From: Multifurca ochricompacta | Taxonomy: Eukaryota; Basidiomycota; Agaricomycetes; Russulales; Russulaceae | Length of the DNA stretch: 64,000 bases | Assembly: GCA_022496185.1 (NCBI GenBank) | Contig: WTXG01000048.1 | Location: 1-64,000 of the forward strand | Reading direction: 5' to 3' | Shown: positions 10,453-20,907 of the stretch, piece after piece | How positions within the stretch are numbered: position 1 is the stretch's first letter | Layout: each line of letters starts with the position of its first letter | The notes under the pieces: generated by a model | Seen by the model: only the letters and a program-made list of their open reading frames with translations | The model's database searches: none | Told to the model about the DNA's origin: nothing | Position numbers and translations under genes: made by a program

Positions 10453-12391
10453 CCGTGGGTTTTGCCAGGTATGGGTATGGGTATACAGCTCCCAACCCAT
10501 GGAAACCCGTACCCGTGTGGTGGGTTTGGTGGGTATAGGCACCGATTATGCATTGACAAGATCAGTAGAATTTCCAAGATAAAACACATCTGCAGCCACA
10601 AAAATACAAGATCTCATCTGATGTATGCTACAGGGTGGCATTAAATATGTTCTAGTATTATCCTACAAAATATCAAAGCAGATTAACAGTGTGATGTAAA
10701 ATAAAATCCTTATCAGTGATCCACTTTCTTGAAAACCATGATACATCTGTTTTATTAATGTGCGACCAATTACAGTGGGTCAAAAAACTGTCCCAATGTT
10801 TGCACCATTTCTAGTATTCACTCTATAGCACCTCAGCATTTAGGAATCTGGTTATGGTGTGGCTGTATGTCTGAAAGCCCTGCTTCCTGGCTACCATTCC
10901 CAATTTGGATCAAAGAGATTGGCCATGATATAAGCATTTTATGATCAAATCAAATCAATCAATCATTGGGACAGTTTTTTGACCCACATTTTAAATCCAC
11001 TATCTGCCCAATTACTACTTTATTTCACCCCTTTTTGCCTTGGTAACTCCTTGAATCCTTTTAGTCATCCTTTCTATAACCTTTTGCCATCATTCTGGTG
11101 CATTTTTATTCCACTCCTCCACCACCCTCTCCCACAACTCAGGCACCCCCTTGACTGGTTAAGATCCTTCTTCAGATCCACCCAGAGGTGTCCAATGGGG
11201 CTAATATTTCAAGGGATTGGGCTATCCATACCAGGCTTCAATATTCCTGTCTTAAAACTGCTGGTTTGCCTTCTTGAAATTGTGTTTTGGGTCATTGTCC
11301 TGCTGAAACATGGTTTCACCCTCCACCATTTCCAACTTTTCAAACCTTTCCACCACTCTGCCATCCAAAATATCACAGTACTGGCATGGATTCATGATCC
11401 CCTAAACCCCTGTAAGCATTCCTAGTCCATTCCACCCCATACAAGACCAATACCATAAGTTCTTCCTCCTCCATGCTTGACTGTCAGGGTGGTGGTTCTG
11501 TCAGACAGTGGTTCTCCCTTATTTTTCCAAGTGTAGCTCCTTCTGTCTGAACCAATTCTGTTCATTATAGTCTCACCTGACCACAAGATCCTTTTCCAGT
11601 CATCCACTGTCCAATTTTCATGGTAACCACTCTCTGACAGAACCACCACTCCAACAGTCAAGCATGGAGGAGGAAGAACTTATGGTATTGGTCTTGTATG
11701 GGGTGGAATGGACTAGGAATGCTTACAGGGGTTTAGGGGATCATGAATCCATGCCAGTACTGTGATATTTTGGATGGCAGAGTGGTGGAAAGGTTTGAAA
11801 AGTTGGAAATGGTGGAGGGTGAAACCATGTTTCAGCAGGACAATGACCCAAAACACAATTTCAAGAAGGCAAACCAGCAGTTTTAAGACAGGAATATTGA
11901 AGCCTGGTATGGATAGCCCAATCCCTTGAAATATTAGCCCCATTGGACACCTCTGGGTGGATCTGAAGAAGGATCTTAACCAGTCAAGGGGGTGCCTGAG
12001 TTGTGGGAGAGGGTGGTGGAGGAGTGGAATAAAAATGCACCAGAATGATGGCAAAAGGTTATAGAAAGGATGACTAAAAGGATTCAAGGAGTTACCAAGG
12101 CAAAAAGGGGTGAAATAAAGTAGTAATTGGGCAGATAGTGGATTTAAAATGTGGGTCAAAAAACTGTCCCAATGATTGATTGATTTGATTTGATCATAAA
12201 ATGCTTATATCATGGCCAATCTCTTTGATCCAAATTGGGAATGGTAGCCAGGAAGCAGGGCTTTCAGACATACAGCCACACCATAACCAGATTCCTAAAT
12301 GCTGAGGTGCTATAGAGTGAATACTAGAAATGGTGCAAACATTGGGACAGTTTTTTGACCCACTGTATGCCAGTCTGGCACTATCTAAAAT
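10453..12391 (-). repeat. Left copy of a roughly 345-bp repeat, split by a Tc1 element
   Basis: 10453-10770 plus 12368-12391 match, in inverted orientation, 15337-15683. Shared landmarks are GGGTTTTGCCAGGTATGGGT at one end, CAGCCACAAAAATACAAGAT in the middle, and GCCAGTCTGGCACTATC at the other end. The match resumes after the Tc1 element, so the right copy shows what the empty insertion site looked like. A third, more diverged copy lies at 39676-39985. Confidence 0.8.
10773..12365. mobile_element. Palindromic Tc1/mariner-derived fold-back element, 1593 bp
   Basis: Flanked by TA (10771-10772 and 12366-12367), the hallmark of Tc1/mariner insertion; ends are CAGTGGGTCAAAAAACTGTC and its complement. 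The two halves (10773 to about 11514, and about 11624-12365) are near-identical inverted copies around a spacer of some 110 bp. Each arm carries the 3' half of a Tc1-type DDE transposase reading toward the outside: KHGGG and QQDNDPKH are recognisable, with stop codons after. The spacer encodes NWTVDDWKRILWSGET, in which the expected WSDE catalytic Asp is Gly. The N-terminal DNA-binding half is absent, so the element is non-autonomous. Confidence 0.9.
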
Positions 12392-14007
12392 ACACTCTAG
12401 ACTAATATAGACTATTCTATAATCTAATTATCAAATTACTTTATTGAAACAAGGCCCATGTGTGTCTACAAGCTGCATGGGGCAGCAACTACATTGCATC
12501 ACATGGTGGTCTGACCTCCTTCCTATTAAGGAAGGTTGACTTAAATGTGCAGAAATGTGCATCCAGGGACTAGGACAGTCACACTTGTATGAAATGAAAC
12601 CAGAATAATAAAATAATAATGTAAATTTAATCTTCTGAACATAAACCAACAATTTTTGAGGAATCTTGAGTAGCCATAAATGAACGCATTGTGTCCAAGT
12701 GCATATCTCCTTGACCAGGATCTCCTGGGCCGGATGTCCAAAATGCACAATGCAAGTAAAGAACTTGCACGTGTTTCATTTTATGGGTAACCCAGGTATC
12801 AAAACAATTATCCAGGGGTTACCCCTACCAATTTCTATGTGTTCAACAATTTTTTTTGCATTCCGTGTGGTTATCTGACAGGCTTTTCATCAATGTTCTA
12901 TAACATCCTATCTAATCATCGCTGTATACTGGATTTTAGTTGTGCTTGTATAAAATTGAAAGCAGAATAATAAAATAAAAATGGAATAATTAATTATCTT
13001 AATCTTCTGAACATAAAAAAAGAGTCATTGAGGGATCTTAAGCAGCCACAAATGAACATGTTGTGTATCTTCTTGGTCTGGGAAGGCCCAGGCCAGTTAT
13101 CCAAAATGCACGATGCAAGTAAAGAACTTGCACACATTTTCACGGGTGACCCACAGGTAACCCACAGGTACGGGTATGGGTACCAATGAGGATACCCCAG
13201 GGTTACCCCTGCCAATCACTAGGAACGTCCTGCACCAGACGTAACACTGAGGGCCCTATGGTTTTCTACAAACACACATTTGCCCAATGGATTGTTACGC
13301 TCAGAGGGGCATATGCAGTCAAGTGCAGGTGGCTAGGTCACAGAGACAAGGTCAGGATGATCTTGAAACGATGCAGAAGACAATAAGTCCAACACAGGGT
13401 CTACCAAAGTCACAGGCTCAGTGTACAAGTCACAGAGGACGAGTACCAAAGGGATGAGTTTGGGTGGTGAGATGCAAGGAAGGAAGTAAAGGTCCACAAG
13501 ACTTCTGATTGACACAAAAGCTCAAGATGGGGAACCATCTGAGCAAGACTAGCTAGGGTATATATACATGCTGGACTAGCTTAGTCATCAGGGTTCTTAT
13601 CTGTCTATCTAAGCACTGTGGTTCTGGACATGTGACTATGGAACCTTCCATCAGAACCAGTGCCACTGTCTTCTCATGTCAACTAAGGTTCAGGGTCCTT
13701 CTGTACATGAGGCATCAAACCTTACTGTCACGTGATCTGCTTCTGTACCTCATGCCATATCTGTCTTCTGGACTTCAGTGTGGGACATCATGACTAAGCT
13801 GGCGATGTCCTTGCAGACCCCATGCAGCTACTGTCACTGCTTGTGTGTCCCCCACATCTTGCCGTCTGTTGGGTATGCTGGGTAGGTCGTAACATGGATG
13901 AAGACAAGGAGAATTATGACACTGACCACTATGCAGTAGCCAATGACTACCTGTCACTGGTACAGGATGATGACAGTATGCCAATCTAGCTGGGTCTGCT
14001 AGGACTT
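12392..14007. other. Gene-free repeat region with a diverged direct repeat and retroelement remnant
   Basis: Two diverged direct copies of a block of about 240 bp lie at 12601-12832 and 12961-13216; shared landmarks are TAATCTTCTGAACATAAA and GCAAGTAAAGAACTTGCAC. Both end in GGGTAACCC-type sequence like the repeat family at 10453. From about 13220 the sequence looks like the internal 3' part of an LTR element leading to the polypurine tract at 14008. No open coding region could be supported. Confidence 0.5.
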
Positions 14008-14020
14008 AAAGAGGGGGTAA
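14008..14020 (+). other. Polypurine tract of a second LTR element
   Basis: AAAGAGGGGGTAA abuts the LTR that begins at 14021, marking it as a 3' LTR on the plus strand rather than a solo LTR. Confidence 0.65.
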
Positions 14021-14607
14021 TGTTACAAACCCCACTATGTCATCTTTTTCCTTTCTCTGTCATGTGACCTCTTGTTTGGCCATGCTTGGCCTCTGTTGAC
14101 TGTGATTGCAGCCCTCTTTGTACTTGTTTATTCCTTATGTCTGACTCATGCTGTGCTTATCTTTGACTCATACATTACACAAAGACTCTTACATATTTTC
14201 CCACCAGAATCATGACTATACTGGATATGTCTATGTATATTCTCACCTGGCCCACCCCTGCTCCATCCCCTTTTGTAGTTATATTGTGACTTTGTTGATA
14301 CAATATGTACTTAGCTCCAATTCAGACTCCAATGTCTATTATGTATATAAGGCCCATCTAGATAGCCTGTACTCCTTAGACTCAACTTCTTAATCAACTT
14401 GGTGCATTACCTTCTGGGTGATCTCTGAACTTGCTTTTAATCCAACTCAGTGCTTCTGGCACTTTCTGCTCAATGGTACTTAGGGATTAGCTCCTGAGTA
14501 TTGACTTGTCCCCTGACTCCATGTACTGTTGACTCAGTATACAAAGACTTTTGTATACTGCTACATGATTGCACATGTCATGTTGAATGCCCACACCAGG
14601 CATAACA
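14021..14607 (+). repeat. LTR of a second, truncated retroelement
   Basis: 587 bp starting TGTTACAAACCCC and ending GGCATAACA, so the ends form the short inverted repeat TGTTA..TAACA. A TATA-like TATATAAGG lies near 14345. A polypurine tract stands just upstream. No second LTR and no coding pol is visible, so only the 3' end of the element survives. Confidence 0.7.
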
Positions 14608-14608
14608 A

Positions 14609-15115
14609 CTCCACTGGTGAGGCTGGGTGGCTCAGTGGTTAGTAGTGATGTTCCGGCCCGGCTTGGCCCAAAAGCCGCGGCTTTGGCTCGGCCTGAGGCG
14701 GCTCCGGCTTTCCTGAAGTCTGGGCCGAGCCAAAGCCGCCACAGACGGCTTGGCCCTGGCCCGGCTTGGCCCAAGCCGCGGCTTTTGGCAGAGAGAATTT
14801 TATGACATATAACTAGTAGTTATAGTTCAGCTAATCCAAATCTGACTTAGTGTGTTACGTATTGCAAAGCTATATCGAAGAAAAAGTTTGAAATGCCGCG
14901 ATAAACATGATCACGTGACCCAAATCAACCACTATTTCTACTGATTTTGACGATTGCTAATGCACTTGTATGTGCTGTTGAAAGCCGCGGCCTGAGCCGG
15001 CGGCTTTGGCTTTTAGTTTCTCTGAGCCGGGCCAGGCACATCACTAGTGGTTAGAGCAGCACATTTTGGCTTGTTCTGGATGTCTTGGGTTCAATCCATG
15101 CTGTGGGTATTAATT
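14609..15115 (+). repeat. tRNA-derived SINE, interrupted by a MITE
   Basis: With the MITE (14643-15046) and one copy of its 8-bp duplication removed, the sequence reads GAGGCTGGGTGGCTCAG, TGGTTAGAGC and later GGGTTCAATCC, i.e. tRNA-like A and B boxes of a Pol III promoter. A second copy, in the other orientation, is at 16335-16445 and shares GAGGCTGGGTGGCT and GGTTCAATCCATG. A poor acceptor stem and the dispersed copies argue for a SINE, not a functional tRNA gene. Confidence 0.6.
14643..15046 (+). mobile_element. hAT-like MITE, copy 1 (404 bp)
   Basis: Ends are TAGTGATGTTCCGGCCCGGC and the complement-like GAGCCGGGCCAGGCACATCACTA (given in part). It is flanked by a perfect 8-bp duplication GTGGTTAG (14635-14642 and 15047-15054), as hAT transposases make. 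The ends are very GC-rich and self-complementary; the middle is AT-rich and non-coding. It sits in the A box of a tRNA-like SINE. Copy 2 at 57515-58016 is nearly identical but has about 98 bp more at the right end. Confidence 0.9.
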
Positions 15116-15336
15116 TCCTGGCTTCATGGTCAGGTGATGTATTACCTAACAATCTGGAAATAGGACCAGTTCAGACTGGTTTAGACTGCTTTAATAAAAT
15201 ATTGAATTTGTGAAACTGCAACCAGTTGCCTCTTGAGAATTTGATGAACTGCAACCAGCAGTCCAGTTTATTTTCAGTTTGGTTCAGTGCAGTTACCAGT
15301 TTTTTCCAGTTCAACAAACTGGACTTTTAAGCACTA
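15116..15336. other. Gene-free interval
   Basis: AT-rich sequence with repeated CCAGTTY and AACTGCAACCAG motifs, which look like the low-complexity tail of a neighbouring repeat. No gene is visible. Confidence 0.4.
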
Positions 15337-15683
15337 ATTTTAGATAGTGCCAGACTGGCAGAATTGGTTGTGCATTAATAAAACAGATGCATCATGATTT
15401 TCAAGAAAGTGGATCACTGATAAGAATTTTATTTTACATTGCACTGTTAATCTGCTTTGATATTTTGTAGGATAACACTCAAACATATTTAAAGCCACCC
15501 TGTAGCATACATCAGATGAGATCTTGTATTTTTGTGGCTGCAGATGTGTTTTATCTTAGAATTTCTACTGATCTTGTCAATGCTGCATAATTGGCACCTA
15601 TACCCACCAAACCTGCCACACAGGTACAGGTTTCCACAGGTTGGGAGCCATATACCCATACCCATACCTGGCAAAACCCATGG
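15337..15683 (+). repeat. Right copy of the roughly 345-bp repeat, uninterrupted
   Basis: Inverted match to 10453-10770 plus 12368-12391. It contains ACCAATT-TGCC directly joined in complement, which is the empty site of the Tc1 element. Confidence 0.8.
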
Positions 15684-15738
15684 CACTTACCCACATGGGT
15701 ATGAAAACCCTTGACAATCACCATTGTTAACTATTAGG

Positions 15739-16040
15739 TTTTTTTTTGAAATCAATTTTATTCACACTTCAGGGCCTTGCCCAAATCACACAGCTACTAC
15801 CAGTACATAGTAACTACTGTTGTGAACATGAGAGAAGGGTGGGAACCACCATGTGCAAAACCTCTTGGTAGAGGGAAACAAGAGAGATAGTGTGTAATAG
15901 AGAAGGAGTGGAGAGGGGAACAGAGCCTGTGTGTTGGAGAAGAAGGGTGAACTTGAACTTACTCATACTACCCAACATCACCAACTCAGACTTAATTTAG
16001 CTCATGAGGTCATCTCACTGAAGGAGGCCTTGTGAAGGCC
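15739..16040 (-). mobile_element. Poly(A) retroposon copy, minus strand
   Basis: Read on the minus strand it ends in TGAATAAAATTGATTTC followed by A9. Its last 70 bases (TAGTAGCTGTGTGATTTGGG and CCCTGAAGTGTGAATAAA) match the 3' end of the retroposon at 22395-22850, and farther upstream the two remain roughly collinear. The 5' limit near 16040 is uncertain and no target duplication was found. The two copies define one family mobilised in trans by a non-LTR machinery. Confidence 0.6.
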
Positions 16041-16123
16041 TGTGTGTCCTGGATAAAGGTGAGCAAATCCTCAATGTAAGGTTTGCAAGTGAAGAATATA
16101 AGCCATGGAGGTGAGGGGGGTGA

Positions 16124-16133
16124 GGTCATCGGA
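16124..16133. repeat. Target-site duplication GGTCATCGGA, left
   Basis: Matches 17351-17360 (GGTCATCGCA) at 9 of 10 bases, on either side of the TIR element. Confidence 0.75.
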
Positions 16134-16334
16134 TAGGGCATAGCACGAGTCCGGGTAACTCGCGAGTTTTTTGAGTAGAGCCGTGGGAAAACTCGCGGGT
16201 ATTGATACTCGCGGATCCGGGTGATCCGTGGGAAAATACTCATGCGGATCCGGGTATTGATTTTGGCACCCCGGGTACCCGCACGGGTACTCGCGGAATA
16301 CTCGTGGGAATATTATTATATAAAATTATTTTTT

Positions 16335-16445
16335 ACTAGGCTCGTCAACCTAGAACAGAAATGGCTGAAACATGGATTGAACCTAAGACCTCCGGGAACA
16401 AGCTCGGTCCGGTGCTCTAACCACTAAGCCACCCAGCCTCACTGG
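16335..16445 (-). repeat. tRNA-derived SINE, second copy
   Basis: On the minus strand it reads CAGTGAGGCTGGGTGGCTTA, then GTGGTTAGAGC (A box) and GGTTCAATCC (B box) about 45 bases later. It lies inside the TIR element at 16134-17350 and matches the split copy at 14609-15115. Confidence 0.6.
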
Positions 16446-16474
16446 TAAAGACACACAACATATTATATATAGGG

Positions 16475-16895
16475 TTATGCAGAATTGATTTTATCACTTG
16501 TATCTATTTAATTGTGAACGCGTTTTGATCTTATCACTTGTATTATCTTAGATGTATATCTTTAGTATCTAATTAATTGTGAACGCATTTTTGATCTTAT
16601 CACTTAGTTGTACATCCCAAGTATCTAATTAATTGTGAACGCATTTTTGATCTTATCACTTGTATTAGATGTATATCCTAAGTATCTAATTAACTGTGAA
16701 CGCGTTTTTGATCTTATCACTTAGTTGTACATCCCAAGTATCTAATTAATTGTGAACGCATTTTTGATCTTATCACTTGTATTAGATGTATATCCCAAGT
16801 ATCTAATTAAATGTGAACGCATTTTTGATCTTATCACTTAGATGTACATCCTAAGTATCTAATTAATTGTGAACGCGTTTTGATCTTATCAATTA
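16475..16895. repeat. Tandem array of about seven units of roughly 60 bp
   Basis: Unit core: TAATTGTGAACGCATTTTTG then ATCTTATCACTT, then variants of AGATGTACATCC. Unit lengths alternate according to whether TGTATTAGATGTATATCC or TAGTTGTACATCC follows, giving a higher-order pattern. The array is wholly inside the TIR element. Confidence 0.8.
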
Positions 16896-17350
16896 GGCGT
16901 GATCCCGGCATCTCTGTACCGACGTGTGCCGACGCGTGCATTCTTAAGCCTACCTTCCTAGATAGGAAGGCAATGCACGGTCCGATCGGCGCGCCCCACA
17001 CTTCGCGTTTTTTCGCGTTTTTTCGCGTTTTTTCGCATTTCAATAGATATTGTAACTGATTCTTGTTTTATTTTGGATCGGATGCATGATCTGACTTGAA
17101 ACTTCGTGGGAGTGTAGTAATATATATATTCTTTCTGTGTATGCAAGATGAAGATCTCTGGCTGCCTCAAACCTTACAAGTAAACCTACGAGTATACCCA
17201 CGAGTACTCGGATCCGTGCGAGTATAGGACTCGCGGCTCCGGGTGATCCGTGGGAACATACTCATGCGGATCCGAGTATGGGATTATCTAATCTAAATAC
17301 CCACGAGTTCGGATCCGGGTAACTCACGAGTGCACTCGTGCTAGGCCCTA

Positions 17351-17360
17351 GGTCATCGCA
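17351..17360. repeat. Target-site duplication GGTCATCGCA, right
   Basis: Right partner of the duplication at 16124-16133, with one mismatch. Confidence 0.75.
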
Positions 17361-17407
17361 ATGAGCAGAGCCGGTCTTTCACTATCAGGTTGAAAACCTG
17401 TCTACAT

Positions 17408-17530
17408 GTCACATGACTTTGATTTGTAATGATGTTTTGTTGATCAACGATAACTTTCCTTTTTAAAATAAATATTTAACAATAACTTCCTTTTTAAAAT
17501 AAATAGTATTACAAATCACAGTCGTGTGAC
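17408..17530. mobile_element. Small MITE-like sequence with 23-bp inverted ends
   Basis: GTCACATGACTTTGATTTGT.. at 17408 and its complement at 17508-17530 match at 21 of 23 bases. The interior holds a direct repeat of CCTTTTTAAAATAAATA. No clear target duplication was found, so the call rests on the inverted ends alone. Confidence 0.45.
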
Positions 17531-19217
17531 AATGTTACCGCTTTAGGGATGTCAGCGGTGGGGAGAGTTGGGTGAGCTGTGAATGCTGGCCCAAACACGC
17601 CAGTTCAGGATGAAACATTAGTTCATTTATTCCAGGGAACCTCTTTATGTCGGTTTAAAAAACCACAATTGCTCTAAAATGGCATACGTATCGATACTCT
17701 CCTCCAGCTCTGTCGTCAGTCAGATTGAACACCAAGGGTCGATGACTCGGATGTGCCTGACACGCGCGCGTTCTGATGTGTCACTTAGTTTACAGTTTTC
17801 AAATCGATTGGACTGCTCTAGTTAGTTTGTGGGTGTCCTGTCTATGCATGTATGATATATGGAAAAACTCTATTCCCGCATTCCCGCGAACGGCGGTAGT
17901 AGCTGTGAGGCGTCAGGGCGTGAGATGGTCAACTTTGAACTTTGATGCGCTACCATCGCATCCTTTTTTATTTATGCGCGCCTTGGCAATCGCCCATCAT
18001 TTCGTATTGTTTCTTATGTCAGGCGGTCGGCTGCAAAGTTGGCCCGACTTCGTTTCGTTTCGAGTCGACAACGTTTCAAGTCGACAAATAATCTTCTTAG
18101 ATTCATTTTCTTTTATAAATCAGATTTATAACACGATGCGGTACCTAAGTACAAGCCCGGTAGCCTAAGCTACCCACACCACTAAGAAAGCCCCCTTAAT
18201 CTGACAAGCATTGGGAGTCTTCTAGAACATGGAGCTTGCAGGCCAGACCACTAATGAAAGTGAGTGGGCCAGGTGCCCAAAGAAGGGGGGGGAACAAAGA
18301 GGGAGCAGCAGCAGGGGAGGGAGGGGTAGTAGTAATTAAATGCCATGGCCAACAACTTAGGATAGACCTTCTGATGATCCCATTGTCAAGCAATAGGATT
18401 AGAGACTTTCTCGATTGCCTGTGAAAGGTAGTCATCAAGCTCATTGATATTCTAAGCCATCCATCCGAATGTCGAGGAAGTAAATATCCACCAGAATTCT
18501 GGTTGAGAGGGTAGATCGCACGCCACCCGACAATTGCAGCTCATCTCGAGGGACTAAGCAGCAAATGTGGTGGTAGCATGAGTACCTAACGGCGAACATG
18601 ATCAGTGGCATCACCGTTCTCACAGAGTCAATACTAGTGATACATCACAAAATTTGAAAGAGGGGCCGAGGGTATTATGGGAATGAGGACTGTTGATGAA
18701 GGACCGACATCAAGTCAAGTCCAGGAGCAACAATCATGTTGCAGTCCAAACTGAAAAGTAAATGAGCCGTCGTTCTTGTTGCTGATCCAGATGTAACAAA
18801 GTGGAAATACCCGGGTGCATATTGTACGTCACGTGTTGCTTTGCGGCGTTTGTTTTAATTGATTTTTTTTAGAGAATGATATCGCTCGCTTGCTAGCTCG
18901 TTTCTTGAGCAAACGCCACCGGTTGATGATTTTTCAGTTAGATTTGCCCTAGATTTCTCCAAACAGAAAGGGCGCCCCAGCTGCGAGCCAGTTCCGGTGG
19001 CTCGTCCTCGCCCCATTATTTTTGTACCCTATTTCAATGCTAGAGCCGCAACTCTCCACCGACGTCCGGTTCAAGAAGACCAACTAGAACCAAATTGTGT
19101 TGAACCGGGCCAGCGTCTATCGCCGCCAACGATTCCACAATCACAATATATACTGTAAACTGACCAGTGGATGCCCTTTAATTCACTGTCCACTATTTCC
19201 TCCCCCTTTCTCCTGCC
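17531..19217. other. Gene-free interval
   Basis: An open frame of 130 codons at 17776-18168 has no recognisable domain and unconvincing composition. The rest shows no supportable gene, RNA or repeat. Confidence 0.4.
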
Positions 19218-20907
19218 ATGGCCGAATCCCCCTTCAGTGAAACCAGAGTCCTAGGCAAGCCATCAACGCCTCTCTCTCCCTTTCTGGTCTGACCACCTTC
19301 ATTTGCTTGATAGGCATTCTCTTACTAGCAATCTTATGTAGGCGTTGAGATACTCTCGACATCGATGTCTTGGTTAACCCCTCAACAGTAAATACATATC
19401 TTTTTGGGGTGATAAGCCAACAAATATATTCTTATTGGACTTGTGGTGAGTTCGCTTCTATTACCGGTCGCAGAGACTAGAAATAATTGTGTATTGGTAG
19501 GGTTCAAGGACTCGAGACGGTTAATGTGAGCACCAGTTCCCTTTCACGTTGCATTGCAACTCAATTTTATAGAACCTTTATCGTTGCACTGTTTGTCATC
19601 GTTGCCCTCCAAAGTTCCCTGTACGTTCTTGTCTTCGATATTTTATTCTGAAATACCAATCCATCTGACACTGAATCCAGGCTTTGGGTCATGGCTTGGA
19701 ATGTCTAGCAAGTTTCTCACTTTTTTCATTAAAACCTTTCTCACTTCCGTTTGTAGCATCGTTAGGTCTGTTCACACAGCTTCCAAGGGTCTGTTCTACA
19801 TTGCGAGCGTGTCCACCTGCTCATGTCTATTTAAGTGGCTACATGGGAGGGGCCTGCCAATGCCGTATGCCAATGCATCCTTATTTTGTCGGCGAATATA
19901 TTTCTGGCTGCCCGGTTAGTAGTCAATCAACACAATTGTGCTTGATTGCCTGATCTTTCTCCAATTTCAGTATTCACAAGCTGACGTCAAGCCGCCTGCA
20001 GAGCAGACTGGTCATTACATTATCGATCTCTGCCTTTGTCATCAGGCTGGTCAATCTCGTGACAACTTGGATCTCGAAGAAGTAGTAAGCATGCTGTTGT
20101 ATCGGACCACTCGATCGCCTATTGATATATGTATAAGCCTAAGCCCTCAAACTCAATACACCGTTTCGCAGCGAACAATGTCAGTTGTCTGGCACACAAT
20201 ACAGGCAGTCTGTGAATGTCTCATCATGTGTACGCCCTTTTCTCACATGTCACAGGTTGAATCAACCATTTTTCTTGCGTAGCCTCCCTTTCTCGAGTGC
20301 TTCTGTCGTCGCGTAGCGGTTTGCAAAAATCAGACAGAATCGTAAATCATCTCATCCGCAACGTCATTAAGAATGGGCTCTTTGCGACACTCTGGTCTAT
20401 CGCTGGATTAGCGACATATTTTTTGTTGCCAGATTGGGCTATCTTTGTCATTTTTGATATGACATCTGGTTCGATATACACACACGTGAGTGGCATTTGC
20501 CCTCGACTGATGCCGCATATTCACAGGAAAGGAGCTCAGATGATTTATGATACATTACTGTCGCGCACACGATTGCGTGAGCGCATGGCCGAGCGAAGCA
20601 ACCTTGAGATGGTTTTACCTACGGTGCGCTGTTTGGCCTACGTAGAAGTGTATGTCATACTGAACAAATCAATCCCGGCTTATGTTTGCAGTTAAATTCA
20701 CTTGCCCTTGAAGGAAAAGGAATGCACGTATCAGGGGTGGCAGGTGTCCCGCATTCTGTCGTGACCATGGGCAACTTTAGATTTACCCAAAACGAGTCTA
20801 GTGCAACTGGCACCACTCACAACGATAATTCAGAATTGGAATGTGCACCTGTGGGCAAGACAGCCCCGGGTTATGAATTCCCGTACAATGCCGACCCGGG
20901 AGAATGA
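19218..20907 (+). pseudogene. DUF6534-like membrane protein gene, probably degenerate
   Basis: The Agaricomycete DUF6534 family are seven-helix membrane proteins of unknown function. The clearest part is near the 3' end: after a charged loop (KSDRIVNHLIRNVIKNGLFA) come two hydrophobic segments (LWSIAGLATYFLLPDWAIFV), then IYTH, an intron (about 20487-20536), and MIYDTLLSRTRLRERM, which matches the family pattern Y-T-N-x-L-x-x-T-L-x-x-R-x-x-L-R. After another short intron (about 20651-20693) a polar tail ends in TGA at 20907. Upstream fragments such as FCRRIYFW and SRLVITLSISAFVIRLVNLV fit the middle helices. The first exons from the ATG at 19218 could not be joined without stops, so it is either a pseudogene or a gene whose introns I could not resolve. 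Confidence 0.5.

Larger units (their letters stand above)
16134..17350. mobile_element. TIR element with internal tandem array, 1217 bp, non-coding
   Basis: Begins TAGGGCATAGCACGAGT and ends in the complement-like CTCGTGCTAGGCCCTA, followed by a 10-bp near-perfect duplication. TAGGG..CCCTA termini suggest hAT, but a duplication of about 10 bp is nearer to Mutator-like elements, so the superfamily is open. The outer 200 bp on each side consist of interleaved ACTCGCGGATCCGGGT-type blocks that can fold on themselves. The middle holds a tRNA-SINE (16335-16445), a seven-unit tandem array (16475-16895) and a CGCGTTTTTT run. No transposase is visible. Confidence 0.75.

Noticed and set aside
16475..16895. 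Regular 60-bp units, considered as a CRISPR-like array
   Set aside because: The units are tandem without unique spacers, and the DNA is eukaryotic and inside a transposon.
17776..18168. 130-codon open frame on the plus strand
   Set aside because: No recognisable domain, no good start context, and composition typical of chance frames in gene-poor DNA.
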